Below, one piece after another: positions 23,801-38,800 of a stretch of DNA of 64,000 nucleotides; positions within the stretch are counted from its first letter, which is position 1; the number at the start of each line of letters is the position of its first letter. Made by a program: the position numbers and the translations under genes. The notes under the pieces were generated by a model. The model did not search any database. It was not told where the DNA came from and saw only the letters and a list, made by a program, of their open reading frames with translations. Origin of the DNA: Lineus longissimus (taxonomy: Eukaryota; Nemertea; Pilidiophora; Heteronemertea; Lineidae); the NCBI RefSeq assembly GCF_910592395.1, contig NC_088310.1, positions 7,015,501 to 7,079,500 on the forward strand, in the 5' to 3' direction.

Positions 23801-26800
23801 CTCCCTCCTGTGCTTACGAATCGCATCAGCAGCCTTTCGTTTCTCCTCCTCCCGTTTGCGTTCCTGCATGATGCGCTCATGCTCACGTCTCTTCTTCTCC
23901 TCTTTCTCGACTTGCTCAAGGCGCACATGCTCTGCGGCCTCCATTCTGCTCTCGTGGTGTAGTTGGTCTTCAAACGCCTGCTCAATCTATTGAAGAAGAC
24001 GAGATAATAAACTTTAGATCCAATAATTCAGTGTCTTTCCCAATGGTTTTTGACTGTTTGGTGACCCATTTAAAATGGCACTACATATACCTATGGTTAA
24101 AAAGACTCGGGGAAAAAAAAATTTTCCCCCTCCTGCTGATGACTTAGTCACTTGGTCGATCACCCCAAGCAGCGCCCACATTTGCAAAATGTAGGGTAGA
24201 CATCAAATGCTTGCCAAGAGGAAACAGTGAAGAGGAAGATGGAGTACTTGAGAGAAACCTACCAGTGTTTTCCTGTTAATTCCATTGAATCTGTCCTCAA
24301 GAGCTGCTACCGTCTGCTCAAAGTCTTCATGCCTTCTCAACAAGTCTTCCACCTCGCCAATGGAGCTGCCAAGTTTACCTTCCTTCAGTACACCCTCACG
24401 GTAACTCAACCATGTCTCCAACTGGTCCATTTCGTGGCGCAGAATCTGTGAAGGCAAACATATCATCTCTGTATATGACTTTACTGGTAGAAAAGCTTGC
24501 TGTTTGGAACCATCGCCAACTGACTATGAGATTTCTTCATCATTTGAATTGTACTAGTTAATGGGCTGGAAATAGCTGTTGCATGAAATAAGGACAAGAG
24601 AAATAGGTCTGAACTTGTTCCTGTTAGTCTTACCTGAGCATCCAGATTTTGTTCATATAATACTCTTCTCTGTTCCCAAGTGTCCAACAGGTTTTGCTTG
24701 GCTTGAACCAAATGCGTCACTTTGCCTTGAATCTATAGGGAAGAAAATGTTTACAATTCGTTTGTATACTTGTACAATGTAACAAGCTAGAGAAAACAAA
24801 TTCTTCAGAGCTTAACGAACAAGCAAAACTGATGAAGTGAAAAAATGTAAGTTGTGATTTGAAAACTTCTGTCGGTCATGTTGTCCGAGCTGGTTGGGCC
24901 TCATTCCCCACATTACAAATCCTACTACCAACCCAAAAATGACAATAACAATTTCAATACCTCATCTGCCAAAAAGTGTCCCTTGGCAATTAGCGTCTCT
25001 CCCGTATTGACGAAGTTAGCAAACTGATCCATCCTGGTATCAATCTCAGCCTTGTGCTCCTTGTGTTTACTAATCTGCGCCTCGCTACCAGATACGTCCT
25101 TGGCAAGGTCGTCTGCTGTGATCAATGCCATCATCTCGTGGCACCAAGCTCTGAAAGATAACAAGGTAACAAGAAGAGACGGCAATAAGGACTGGACAGG
25201 TTGATGCCTAAAAAACAAACTTTACTGCAAGATATGAACTTACAAGAGTTCCCGATATTCATTAAAGTATTTCTGTAAGTCATCGGCCTGTTGTAGCTTA
25301 TTCCTCCTCCCGGCTGACTTCTCTAACAGCTCGTTCCAGGCAGACGTGGTCTCCTCCAGTTTGTCCTTGACATGGTTCCGTGCGTCAGGAATCTCGGACA
25401 TTAGTCGTTTCGCCTCAGCGTCGACTTTTTGGACTGATTCACCTACGGCAGCAAGATCTCGCTGGAAAAAGAGGATTCCGAATCAATATCGTTGCCTTAG
25501 GACAACATTTTTGATATAATTTCAATAATGATATGCAGAGTTATGTCAACTCATTCAATGACAACATGATTTAATGCTCAATTTTGGGGAGGGGGGTAAA
25601 ATTAAGTCTTACAACACACCTCAAAGCCTTGATGCTTTCGTGCAAGTGTCTGCACACTTTCCAAGTCGTGACCGTAATCTTCTGACGATGCTACCATCTC
25701 CTTCTCTCCAATCCATTCGATTGTGTCGTCTGCATCGCGATCAAACGCGTGCACTTGTTTGGCTGCTTCCAAAGCCTGGAAAATTGAATCGTATTCAGCA
25801 TTACGCATTCACTTTCAAAAGCCAAAGAAAAATCTACAAAAGTTTTACTATTTGACCTTGTCCAACCAAGTCAATACCACACATGTATATGTAGGGCAGT
25901 TTTGTTTCATGCAGTTGAATATGACTACAAGGTTTAACAAATAGAGAGGTTCAGATTCATTCATAGAAACCTACCCGTTGCCGGGCATCTGTCAGTTCCC
26001 GGACTTCCTCCCAGAGTTGCACAATCTCCTGCGATCGCTGCTCGATGGATTTCGATTCTGGATGCTTGCCGCTTAGAAGTCTCTCCGACATCGTCTTCAA
26101 GTTGATGACACGTTCTTCATTAATGGTCAGATTGTGAGTGAAATTCGTAAACTTCTGGATTAATATCTGTACATGCTCAATGTCCACACCATAGTCATCG
26201 GAGGCCGCAATGATCTGCCTCTCCTTCAGCCAGCTCACCACCTCGTCGGCATCTCGGTAGTAGTCGAACAATTTCCGATTATCGACGAGCTTCTCCCGTC
26301 GCCGGCGGGCAAGCTCCTGAAGATTTTGGTACTTTTCCTCGATAGATTCCTGCAAGTGAAAGAAGAAACGTCTACTGTCAACTCCAACAGAATGTTGACA
26401 CCGGGCTGCCACAATTTACAATATGAAGCACACCAAAAATAAGCATTTTAAGGCATGTATCTTGATTCCCTTCAAAGTACTTTTGCTGACAACAGCTCAT
26501 TGCTCTGGTCACTTATTTTGCCCAGAACCAAGTATTTTCATTTCTTGACAAGAGTCGCAAACTTACCTGCTGTGTCTTAATATTCTCGCGATCAAAATGT
26601 TTGCGCTCAACAAGCCCTCTGCTCAGTGCCGCCAGTTCACCTATCGTGTTCCTAAAGTTATCGATGTCCAAGTCGATAGCTTCTAGTTTCTTCAATAACG
26701 CCTGGACTGAATCTTCGTCTCTACCGAGATCTGGACTTGTCAGGAAAGGTTTTTTCTCGTTCATCCATGCCTCAGCCTCATTGATCTCAGCATAAAACTG

Positions 26801-29800
26801 CAAAACAAAGGATTTGAATTCTTAGGCAACCATGGCTTGTACATCTTAATTCATCATAGCGGCATCTTAACCCTTTTGCTACGGTAGGGTTTTGGCAGTG
26901 CACCATAACCCTGGCCCGCAACCGGTGTACAGACTGGGGGCCCGCATCCCAACTTGGCTTAGGAAAAGTTCCATTGTGAAATAGCTAGCATTCCCAAAAT
27001 CTTGGGGATGATGTCCCAATTGAATTGCATCTCGTTTTTTCAGGTGTAACCAACCAAAAACTTATAGGGACTGTGGTGAACATATAAAACTGGGGGAAAT
27101 TTAGCAGTACGGATTACTTCGTGCCAGAAGTACGCAGTGTATGGACTCGTGAAAAAACATTACTTGTCCCTGAAATGCTCCAATAACTCCTTACCGTTTG
27201 AGACTCTAGAGCATCGAGCAACTTCTGTCTCCTCTTTGCTGACAGGTCCTTCAACTCCTTCAGCTGTTTGAGTAGGTCGTCCAGCCTCTCCTGAATGTCA
27301 GTGGAAGCAAAGTGCTTGTTGTTGAACATATTCTGGGCCGAGTTGACCACACTCTCGATCAAAGGCTCGTGAGTTATGATTTCCGATTCTAAGGCCTGCA
27401 AAAACAGAAATATTCGGCATGAATTCATCTTTTAGCACAACAGACGAGAATGAATGCATAGTACCTCAAACAAGCTTATAGCTTTGCTGATACCTTGATT
27501 CCAAATATCAAGATAATTCTCCTCTGAACGAACGACTCCAAGCTCTCAATTACCTGGTGTTTCTTGTGTAAGTACTGCACTGCGGTAAGACTGTCACCAA
27601 GATCTTGTGAGGCGGCGATCGGTCGCTTCTCCTGTATCCAGAGACGTTCATCGGCGACATCGCGGTAAAACTGATACATGAGAAGGGCGTCCTCCAAGTT
27701 GTCACGGCGAATCTGGCAAGGTTCTGCTAGGCCGTTGTACCTGGAATGATACAAGTAATTACTCATCGCTGTTTGGAATCTTGGGTTGTCGTCTGCTGAG
27801 CCAAACAAAAACATTTGAAAAAATGCTATTCATGCAGCAAATATGATCAACTTTTCTTCAAATATTTTGCCACCCGCACCTCAGTTGCTGAGAAAATGAC
27901 AGTCACTTGTGTCGTATGCCCAGTAAGTAACTCATCCACTTCAGAACAGTTTCACCAAATGCACTTTTTTATGATTTTGAAAGATAAACTGTAAACTTTT
28001 CCTACCTTTCGAGGACACTTTCCAGCCGATCCTGAATTTCCTGATTCATGAAATGACGCTTCTCCTCAAACTTTTTACTCATCTCCACAATCTCCTGCAA
28101 CTTCTCATGATGACTCTCGGTATCCTGCTCGAGCAACTGGTGCTTCTTCAAAAGATTATTCACCGTCGTTAAATCCTTCCCATGATCCTCCGACATGAGC
28201 TGCGTCTCCATTTCTTCCATCCACGCATCGAGGTCGTCGAGCAGACGATTGAACAACAGCGCCTGGATTGCATCGTGGAGTTTTTCTTTCTTATCTTGAC
28301 AAGCTGCTATGAGTCCTTTCCACAATAGTTCTAAGTCTTCAATGTGTCCCTCGAGTTCCACTTTTGCAAAGTGGTTGGCGGCTATTAATCCTCGACCCTC
28401 CTTTAAAAAGAAAACAAATTCAAACCTGTATTCATCAACTATCACAGGGCGACTTTGTAGAGGATGTGCAGCCAGCATCATCAGATTACAGAACTTACTC
28501 AACCCTTTAACTTTTTTATTTGTTTAGAATTTGTTTTGTTTGGTGACATCATGACAAGAAAGAAATATTCCCTGAACATGTAAAATATATCAGTGTTTGC
28601 ACCTGACACTCAATAGCTCCAAACTCCGCACATGTTCTTTTCCTGCCTACTCACCATCAAAGCATTGTCCACCATTTTCTTGTTGGCCTGGATTTCTCCA
28701 GTGAAGGCGTGATGCTTCTGGAGTTTGCCCTGAAGATTGCTCGGGTCCCTGTAATTCTCATCCGTCGCGACAGACATTTTTTCATTTATCCAACCAGTCA
28801 CCTAGAAAAGAAGAGAAGCATGCCATTACAAATTAATCGAAAACATCTTAAGTGAGATTTGCTAGTCGAAAAAAGAACATCGACATGAGAAGTAAACAAT
28901 CCTCTGATGGCATGAGAAACACGCAATGTAGAGCAAACTGACCTGATTGAATGATAACTTCTTCTTACCTCATAGATAGTCCTCAAATATTGTTGATATT
29001 TTCGAGAATCTTTCAGTTTTTTCTCCCGAGTCACACAAGACTGTTTCAGGCGCATCCTCCTCTCAAGGACCACGCGACACTGTGTTTTAATCTCCTCCGA
29101 AGCATAGTGGTCGTCGTTGACCAGCTGATCACAAAACGTCTCCAAGGCGTCGACCTTCTCTTCTTGTGCGGAGACGGTTTTCTGGAAGGCGTCGTGCCTC
29201 TTAAGGAGGGCGCTAACACTTGAAACGTTATGCTGAAATAAGAAAGGTTAGACATGAGCTTAAGATAACAATCACAACCAGTAGCATTACTTATACCCCA
29301 TAACATCTATCATAGCTCAGAACTAGATGACACACCATCTGGTCCTGGACTCGCAACTCATTCCGGATCCAAAACTACACTCTTTGTCAGAAAGTAAGGA
29401 ATTTACATCATGACTTTGCCACAAGAATGCAACAGTCAGTGCCACATAGTGGCGGCAATAGTTTTGTTGGTACACTCCTATACCATACAAGGAACTTGAG
29501 AAAGCTGTGAACAATTCAAAACAGCAATAAAGTGAGGAACCACAGGTCAAAAGGGCAGAGGAAAAGTGACATGCAATGCCATACTGCATCACACTGAATC
29601 TGGGGGATACTTTTGGATCGGGAGACTACAAACGAGCCTTTACATATGGATGCCAATCAGCATCAATGTGACAAGCAATCGTCATGAAGGGTTGGCTGAA
29701 AATCTGGAGACGAGGAGGTTAATGCACGCACTCAGTTCCTTGGCTGTCATTATCATACATCCTACCAGTGACGAAAACTTTCAAGAGCAACCTCCCAGTA

Positions 29801-32800
29801 AGTTTTCAATTTCAAATATGATTGAGAAATCGAGTGTTGGTGAAAATTTTTGCCGACAGTGTGATCGAAAATGAGGGCCAAAGAACACAAGTGCGAGCAA
29901 GAAAGTATACAAGGTGAAGGTCAAATATGTTAATTAGGCTAATTACTCACAAAGAGCTCATCTACCGCTTTCTCTTCCTAGAATATTAACAAGCAGCACA
30001 GAAAGTTAAATGAGGAGTTGGCGCTAGATATTAGAAGACGAGAGATCTTTTTGTCACGCAGAGCAGCGATGATAATCGCAGGTTAGTAGATTTTCAAACC
30101 GCTCGTTTGCGCAGCACGTTAGAAGAGAGTGGAAGCATATATCTACAGTAAGCTTGGAATGGAAAGCTCTAAAAATGTACACAAAGACCTAGAGCGTTTA
30201 GAAATAAAGTGGTAATGTTTGCCAAATATGCAAGAAAAGAGTTACCAAATTCGGAACAGAAATGAAGCAATACATGCAAAAGACAAACAGAGCTAGGAAA
30301 AAGACAGAGTAACACTTACTCCAAGATCCTCGTTGGCCAAGAAGGCTTCCTTGCTCGCCAACCATGCGTCGGCTTGCTCTGCGGCTTCCTTGAAATCCTG
30401 CAATGGGAATTTTAGACAAAATTTTAGTAAAGGTACTCTGGACATGACATTGGAATCCCCTCATATCGCTCTACGTCATTGCTTGTTCTTAAGCAGCATT
30501 CCCCATCACTTAAGTCCAGCCAACAGAATAGGCACTTGGGTAGAGAGATCCTTGGATTCTCTGTGCAGATTTTGGCACCTACATGAATGGAATAAACCCC
30601 TATCACTAACCTGCAAGTCCGAGCACTGTTTGAGCAGAAGGTATCTCTCCTCCCACGTGTCGTTGAGGAGATTCTGCGCATCCTGAAGGGAGCCACGCAT
30701 AGCCTGGATCTCCGGTGTGGCAAAGTGTTTCGAATTCACCATGTTCATACCGTGGTCTTTGACCTCGTTGAAGTTGGACTGGCGGCCGTCTATTTCAGCC
30801 TTCCTTTCCTGGTGATGCTCAATCTGTTGTTCGGCCTCTGCTGGATCTTTGCCAAGTTCTCCAGATGTCATCTTTGTCACCATGTCATTTGACCAGTTGT
30901 TCTGTAAAAGAAGAGGGGATGTGTGAGACTAGGCCTGGTTTTATATCATTGGCAAACTTGATCAAAAATCAAATGCTAAACAAGCATAGGAAGAAGAAGA
31001 GGTTCAACTCACCAGTTCTCTAGCGTCAGCCAAGTACTTCTGTAGCTGGTATGACTGCTCTAGCTTGATCTTCCTGGCATCACAGAGGTCCTCCAACTTC
31101 TCCCAGTTATCAAGCAACTCCTGCTGCTTAGACTCAATGGCATCCTTCATGTCTGGATACTTCTTGCTCAGGCGGTTGCCTTGTGATTCCAATTTCTAGA
31201 ATGAAAAAGTATGTTGGGAAAGTTTGTAAAAAGTCGTCAAGTGTTTACATAGCACTCGAAGAGAGCAAACAATAGGCTAGTAGACTTAGCCTCTGGACTA
31301 AGTCCCTCCTCCCAGATCTGCAGTCAGATTGAGTCAGGGATCCCGAAAGATAAGGTCTGCCGTCTGGTGACCATATCTACGTCTGAACTTCATTCTATCA
31401 TCGTGGACGCCCAAGAGTGTATGGGGGAGGGGGGAGGAACTCACCTCTAACTGGTTCTGCAGCGCAGTCATGTCCCGTGAAACGTCCTCTTGTTTCCGTT
31501 GGAGGGCTTGGACACCGGGCAAGTCCTTCCCAACATCTTCCGAGGAGAGTAGCAACGCCTTCTCATTGATTCTCTCATTCACATCATCGACATCCCGATT
31601 GTACATGTGGATCTCGAGTGCTGCGGCCAGCTTCTGTTTGTGTTCGCCGAGTGACCCTTGTAAGCCGAGCCATCTGAAATACACAAATACGATACAGAAT
31701 TGTTTGGAGAGGGAAGCATTTTGATAAACATGTATGAAGCAAAAGTGGGGTACTGTGACAGAAATTGAGTCTAAACATTGTGCTTCACTGACAATAAGGA
31801 TTCCAACTTAGGTAGAGGTGGCACCAGTCAGTACAGTCAAATGACTAAGACTTAGACACCCCTTAATGGATTTAATCAGCCAACACCTCATTGCGCAATG
31901 AAAGTTATTGGCAAGTTATTGGATCCAACCTGCCTCACTTACTTATTATTAAGGTCATCCTTTCTGATTTTCACAGACTTGGTATCAGATCGTCCTTGCG
32001 TGATCAAGTTGTCCGCAAGCTCGTTAATGGCCTGGATGCGGGATTCATCAACCTTGACTCCCTACAAAGATCAACGTCAAGATTAAGAAAGATGGTAAAA
32101 ATTTGGAGGAAATTTTGGTCGGTAGTCCCAAACTGCTGGATCAATAACCCCATTCATAATTAACAAAAGACATTGAGAGAAAAAAACGTCAGATTAAAAA
32201 AAGATAAAAACTTTCCACCTGACTCATTCTACTGAAGAGTATTTTGCTACAATAGATTTTTCTTTCGCCAAATATAGAGAGGCAGTGTTTGTTGCATGAG
32301 AATTTAGTCTCATATTTTTTCATAAATTTTCTATCCATGTTCCCAAGAATGGTAGCAGACACAATACATTTTCAATATCATGGCATGCAAGTCAATGATT
32401 TCAGCACACTGCATTTCACATGTAGGACAGGAAGAAAGGCACCGCTTGAAGAGATAGTGGCATTTGCCGAAACCAACTTGACAAGGAAGCAATGACAACA
32501 TGAATCTTCCAAGAATAGTCGAATTCAATGGGTGATATGAATAAAGGCTAGCAAATGCTTTTACTTCAATTTTGTACAGAAAGGCTATTTTAAATGTACA
32601 TGGAATTTTAGATAAAAGCATTTACTACTCTTTATTCATATCACCCAATGACTGAGGCAAACAAAAAAGTTAAAACTGCTGTGCTTATTTTTAACTTTGA
32701 ACTAAAGAAGAACTTAATATTGACAATTAAATTAAAAAATATTCGATGCAGCAGTCATAGAAAACATGACAAGTCCGTCTGTACAGCTGGGATGAGAGGC

Positions 32801-35800
32801 AAAATAGACCATACAAGATGAAACGTTAAACCAATAGGGTTTGACATATACTAAGGGAGATTGAGTAAACTTTGTCATAAGATTTACATGTAGAAGCATA
32901 GTTTTGGCCTCGTTTTATCATTATTTTCCCCAGAACTGCCTCATCCCAGCTGAAAATAGCAAAAGCATGAACATGATTAAGGAAGGTGCAAACTGGTAAC
33001 CTTTCCACTGCCGATGGTTCCCTGTAGTGCAATAACGAGATAAAAGGGAGGGGTTAATGGGAGGGTGAACGTGAAATGGCGTATGGCAAATGGAAATTGG
33101 AAGTACCCTGAAAGGAAATGAAAGGAATTCTCCAACAACTGAGTGGAATCCATCACTTACGGCACACAGGGCTATGAAGTTGCTTCCAATATGTGATATT
33201 TTTGCACATGAAATATAATAGAGCGCTGAATGCAGCCAACAGTGACTCAGACCTATGTGTCGCATGCATCCATGCATTTGCTGTGTTCTGCATAAAGGTG
33301 GTATCTCCTACACAATAGGTCATGCCCCACACCTTACAGAATAAGAATACATTGCGTGTCTTTTTACACAAAATTTCACACTTTTTAAAGCAATGTTGCT
33401 GAAACTATTAAAGCAATATTGGTAAGACTAGAGTACATAGCCATCTTGCTAAATTGAAAGGTGTGGCTAAAACTAAGAAATGTTGCTAAAATATGCTAAA
33501 CAAAGCCTCTTACTCTCTCAAATGCAGACGTATACTTTTCTTGCTGAGATACTGCATGCACTCAGCTGGCAAAAAGCACTTGATTATTATTTTTAAACAG
33601 TCCTCACAAAACCTACAGTGGATGCTTTTAAAAATTAAATGTGAGCAATTTCAAATGCTCGGTTAGGTGTGAACCAATGTGGAGGAAGCACAAATATTGC
33701 ACCAATTATCATCATCAACATATAACTATTATAGGTGACTCTGTCGCCACCAGTGTACCCACAGTCGCCCAACGACTTGGGTCAGTTGAGAGGGATATAT
33801 CCGCATATGTCGGGGGCCCTCACATCGCTCTCAACAGCCTTCTTCATACTCATTAAGTATTTTCCTCTTTCCATCATCTCCTTCCAACAAAGCTGTTACA
33901 AGTACAAATGAAGTAGCACAGCTAAAGGAAGAAGGAACAAGTTTGATGAAAGATTTCCTTGACACTTTTGCAAAATTCCTCTGACATTGGTGTCTTGACT
34001 ACAAAACGTGTTGTTAGAAAATTTTAAAAGAATATTGCAAAAGAAATTCAACTGAAGATCCAAATTACTCACAAACGAAACAGAAGGATTATTTTCAGGT
34101 TCATTTCCTTGGTATAACAGCTAAAACATCAGGGGGGGCACAATATGAACTATATTTCTAAAACTGGAGGAGTAAAAACCTGCACACAACTGAGAATTCT
34201 ATTCTAAAACGTCACCCAGAACATTTACAAACACTTCTTCTTCTTCTTCAGCATTCGCTCTGCAATTGGAGGGGTCATTCTCCTAGGAGTAATCCTCCTC
34301 CAAGGCGGGATGAGCGTATCCTGCGTGCCACTACGGTTAGGCGCCAATTGGGTTTATTGGCCTAGTGGTCCAACTTTGGCGAGAGAGATAGAGTCCACGC
34401 AAGCTACTCATGTTTCTCACTTGGTGGGGTCTTAGCTTGCCCTGGCATAGACACCAGGTACAAGGAACCTCGGTTTTAGTCTCATTCGAAGGACTGTGAA
34501 GAGCCAGGAATTTTAGTTCCTTGAAAGCCACGCCGGTTCATCCAGACATACGATCCTGGGTTCTCCCGGGATCGAACCCGGGCCCTATTGCGTGGTGGCC
34601 AGCAGTGTAAACCACTAGGCCATGAGGCTCCTGGTTTACAAACACTTGATTTGTTCAATTTACCATATCAAACAACATTTTTTAAATCTCATTGATATCA
34701 AAATTTGATTAGGCCAAATACAATTTAGGCCATTGCATGTCTAAAAGTGTTTTTATGGTTTCATTTTGGAGTGTTGGCTTGTGGATGTTCCGGGTGACTC
34801 GGATCATTCATATCCTAACTAGCTTGCACTTTGGGTGATGACTCAACTAAAATCACGCTAAGGTCTTCATCAACAAGTCAAACAAGGATCCCGGGCAACC
34901 AGAGTTGTAGGAAATTCTAAAGTACTGTTGAATTGCTATTTGAGAGTAGCATTGAGATAACTGAGCAGCGGTGATCATACACACTATCATCATACCAAGT
35001 TCTTAAGTGTAGAACATCAAAAATCACTTCAAGTTCGAAGGTAAGATGGTGCAATTATAGCCTCAGCGTGCATTGATGTGTACTACCAGAGCCCTTTTCG
35101 ACACTGTATCAGCTATAATTGCACTGGGCTTGATGGTGCAATTATAGCCTCAGCGTGCATTGATGCGTACTACCAGAGAGCCCTTTTCGACACTGTATCA
35201 GCTATAATTGCACTGGGCTTGATGGTGCAATTATAGCCTCAGCGTGCATTGATGTGTACTACCAGAGCCTTTTTCGACACTGTATCAGCTATAATTGCAC
35301 TCGGGCTTCAATTGTACCACTTTGCTTTAAAAGGCTTTCCAGGTTTTACTATAACATTTGGTTCAATGCAATATATGGCACATACATGCATCTCGCATGG
35401 ATTTTCTCCATTTTTCAACAATTTTCTTTCCGATTTTTGTTTCTCAACTATGGTTGCCAGGGTCCATCTCTCTTGGTGAAACAACACCACACTTGCAAGA
35501 CCAACTACATGCTAAATGAAGGAACAACTCATTCTCGGTCAGACTTACTAAATCCTGAAAATATAATCAGTTTCGACATAAATTAGCTAATATCCTATAG
35601 GTCAAATAAATCTAGTGTGCTTTGGATTTCACGATGTGCAATAGCGACATAGAGCATGCAAAATCGGTCTTGGTAGTCATAACGTTTTAAAGTTGAACTA
35701 TTACCCAGCAGAAGAACTGAATGAATTTTTTCGTACATTTCATAAGGACTGGACAAATTAGAGTTGTAAAGCAAAGAACTTGTTGAGGCCTTGCAGTATA

Positions 35801-38800
35801 CCTTTAGTGCTGACACACACAATATTGACAGCCACTTTTCTAAAGATCATACACAATTGCGACATAAGCTGAATTAACATTTCAACAACAGGCCAAAAAT
35901 TTCATCAGTCACTCAGGCCAGTTCATCAGCTTACACATCAATGACAAAGCTATTCAGACAATTAGCCGAATCATTATTTTACTCTAAGCCAATACATGTT
36001 AGCCCATTTAGATACATTGACCATATGTGACTCGCTCTACCAAAACTAGGCGCTTGTCGCATCTGAACTCGACAGGTTGATACGGACTTGTTGTTCATTT
36101 CCCTATTGTAGACCTTTTGTGAAATCTATTACAAACTGATTTGGTCACATTTCACAAAAGGTCTACAATAGGGAAATGAACAACAAGTCCGTATCAACCT
36201 GTCAAGTTCAGATGCGACAAGCGCCTAGTTTTGGTAGAGCGGGTCACATATTTTCCTCCAGAGTGGAATTTCAAAGAAGGACTACTTACCGAGCCAATAT
36301 CGTTGACTTTCTTCTGCAATTCTAGGCAATGTTCATAGTCACGTCCACAGTCACCAATATTGATGATAGACTCCTGAAAAGAAATGCAGTGTTTCATTTC
36401 AAAATCTCCATATCAGTTGTTTGATATGCGAGGGACAAGATGCTCAAAGCAGGCCACCCAAGTAAGGCGGACTCTGGTCACTACCTTCAGCTATGATTGG
36501 AGATATTCTGGACCCAAACTGCTCAACAGATCAAAAAAAGACAGCATCAACAAAATGCGGTCAAAACAACAGCCAACTCATCATTTTAGTAAGACAAGGT
36601 CACTGATCCTCACAAAGGCCACCCTAAATCAACCACAGACACACAATATACCTTTTCTCTGATCCACGCCTCCACCGCATCAACCTCTTCATTGAACTTC
36701 AAGATATCCTTGGCCTCCTCCAGGACCTTGGCGCGGTGCTCAGACGCCTTCAGCAGGTCGTTCCACGTCTTGACCAGCTTGTCAACGCGATCTTGCACCT
36801 CTGCAGACTCGGGGTGTTTCTTCTTGATCAGAGTAGCCCCTTGCTGAGAACGAAAAAATATTGATTGTCGTCAACAAAAACATTTTATGAAAATTGAAGA
36901 AGAAGACATGGAAGGTATCCACGGCAACAATTATAATCGCAGGAGGCTGCAATTAAAATCACTTGTTTGCGGGGCACTTATGATAAGCAAATTGTACTAA
37001 CATTTTGAATGTCTTCGATCTTGTCCGTGTTGGCCATGACCTCTGCTTCGAACGCCTGGTGCTTCTGCAGCTTCTTCATCTTCTCATAGAGGTCGGACTC
37101 GGTGTCGACCGACTCGTCCCTCACAGCTTTCAGTTTGTCATTCATCCAGTTTTCGGCCTCGTTGCAGTCGCGGTTGAACTCAGCATAAAGGAGTGAATCC
37201 TGAAGTTTCTGTTTGCGATCATCGCTCAGGTCTTTGACATGTTCACGCCTGTAAACAGAGAAATCATGAGAATAGGGTGGTCATATAAACTTCCGAAATT
37301 ATTTTTAAGCTACCGGGGTAATTGAAATTCCCTATGATTGCATGCAGACAACCTTTGACATAACAATAAATAACCTCACCTGTCAATCACATCTTGCAGC
37401 CTGTTGACAATATTTTGACCATCGAAATGCTGGTCAGCGATCAATTGTTCACCGTACTCTTTCAAGGCTTCAAGCTGAAAAAGAATAATGAAATGTTGGT
37501 CATTTTATTCGAGAACACACAGTAGTCCAGGCCCATTGACTGTGCAACCAACTCATCAGGTAGCAAAATAAGGAAACCAGTTCAAATTTGATCTGGTTGA
37601 CAACAGCTTTGTTGTCCAATCAGAATTGGAAAACTGAAGAAATTTCAAAATCGGTAAAATTTTAATTTTGTTCACCTTCTCCTCCTGTGTCTCTAGAAGT
37701 TTCTCAAAGTTTTCATGCTTCTTCAACAAAGCTTCAACCTGATCAACATCTGTTCCGAAGTCCGAACTGTTGAGGTAAGCCTGCAATGAAATAGAAATAA
37801 AATTGTAAATACTGGCAACTTTCCCAGGTCATTTTAGGCTTCTTTTGCATGCGTTGCCATTTTTTTTTAAATTGAGTATGAAGAGGATTGCTGTGGTGTC
37901 CAACTCTCAGTCAACAAGCAGTGACAGTGAATTTGAATGCTCAACTGGTCTTCCTTTTATTCCCTCAGGTCAATCTCATGTGCCTTGATACCTGAGACTT
38001 TTCCGTACTACCACTGTGAATGGGCCACCCAGTTTCTGTACTACCTAAAAGACGACAGAATCTAACAACTCGCATACCTCTTGCGAAGAGCTTATGGTAT
38101 CTAGCTGGTTGGCATCACGATAGAACACTTGCTGCTTAAACATCTCGTCAAGATGATCCCTCTCCTCACCCCAGGCGGACAAAAGCTTCTCCCGCTCAGA
38201 CTCGAGGGTTTCAACTTTCTCCTGGATCTGAAAACAAAAGCAAAATATTTGAAACACGATCTTAAAAAAGGACCATGCTTAAAGTTGATATAAAATTCGA
38301 TGAAACTCGTGAATGCCTATAAACATGAACGAGACCCTTACCTCTCCAGTTGCGAAGTGTCCCTCGCTGACCATGGTCTCTCCGGTGTGAATCAGGGTGG
38401 AGAAGTTGTCCATGCGTGCATCGATCTCCGCCTTCAACTGCTTATGGCGGTCGCGTAACAAGTCTACCGAGGTGACGTTGCGTACAAATTCTTCGACTGC
38501 CATCTGCTTTTGCATCTCTCGTGACCAATCAACAAGATCACGTACCTGCATGAAAAAGAAATTCACTTAACGAATGATAACATCATGCTGCCCTAACACA
38601 AACTGAGACAATTAAGCTCGATTCTACCCTGATTGAGTGATCGAAGCCTTTGAATAGTTCTGCCAAATTTCCAAACTCACCGATGCCAAAAACCTATAGA
38701 GGTTTCCAGCCTCCTTCAGCTCTTCCTTCCTCTGTTGAGCGCGCTGTTGGAGGGCATCCCAGTTCTCCTGTACCACCTCCTCATGCTGGGCAATCTGCTC

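Noticed and set aside
34560-34634. Possible functional tRNA gene on the minus strand
   Set aside because: The B-box arm is good, but the anticodon arm does not fold well and the sequence continues into a body shared with another intron copy, so it is a SINE.
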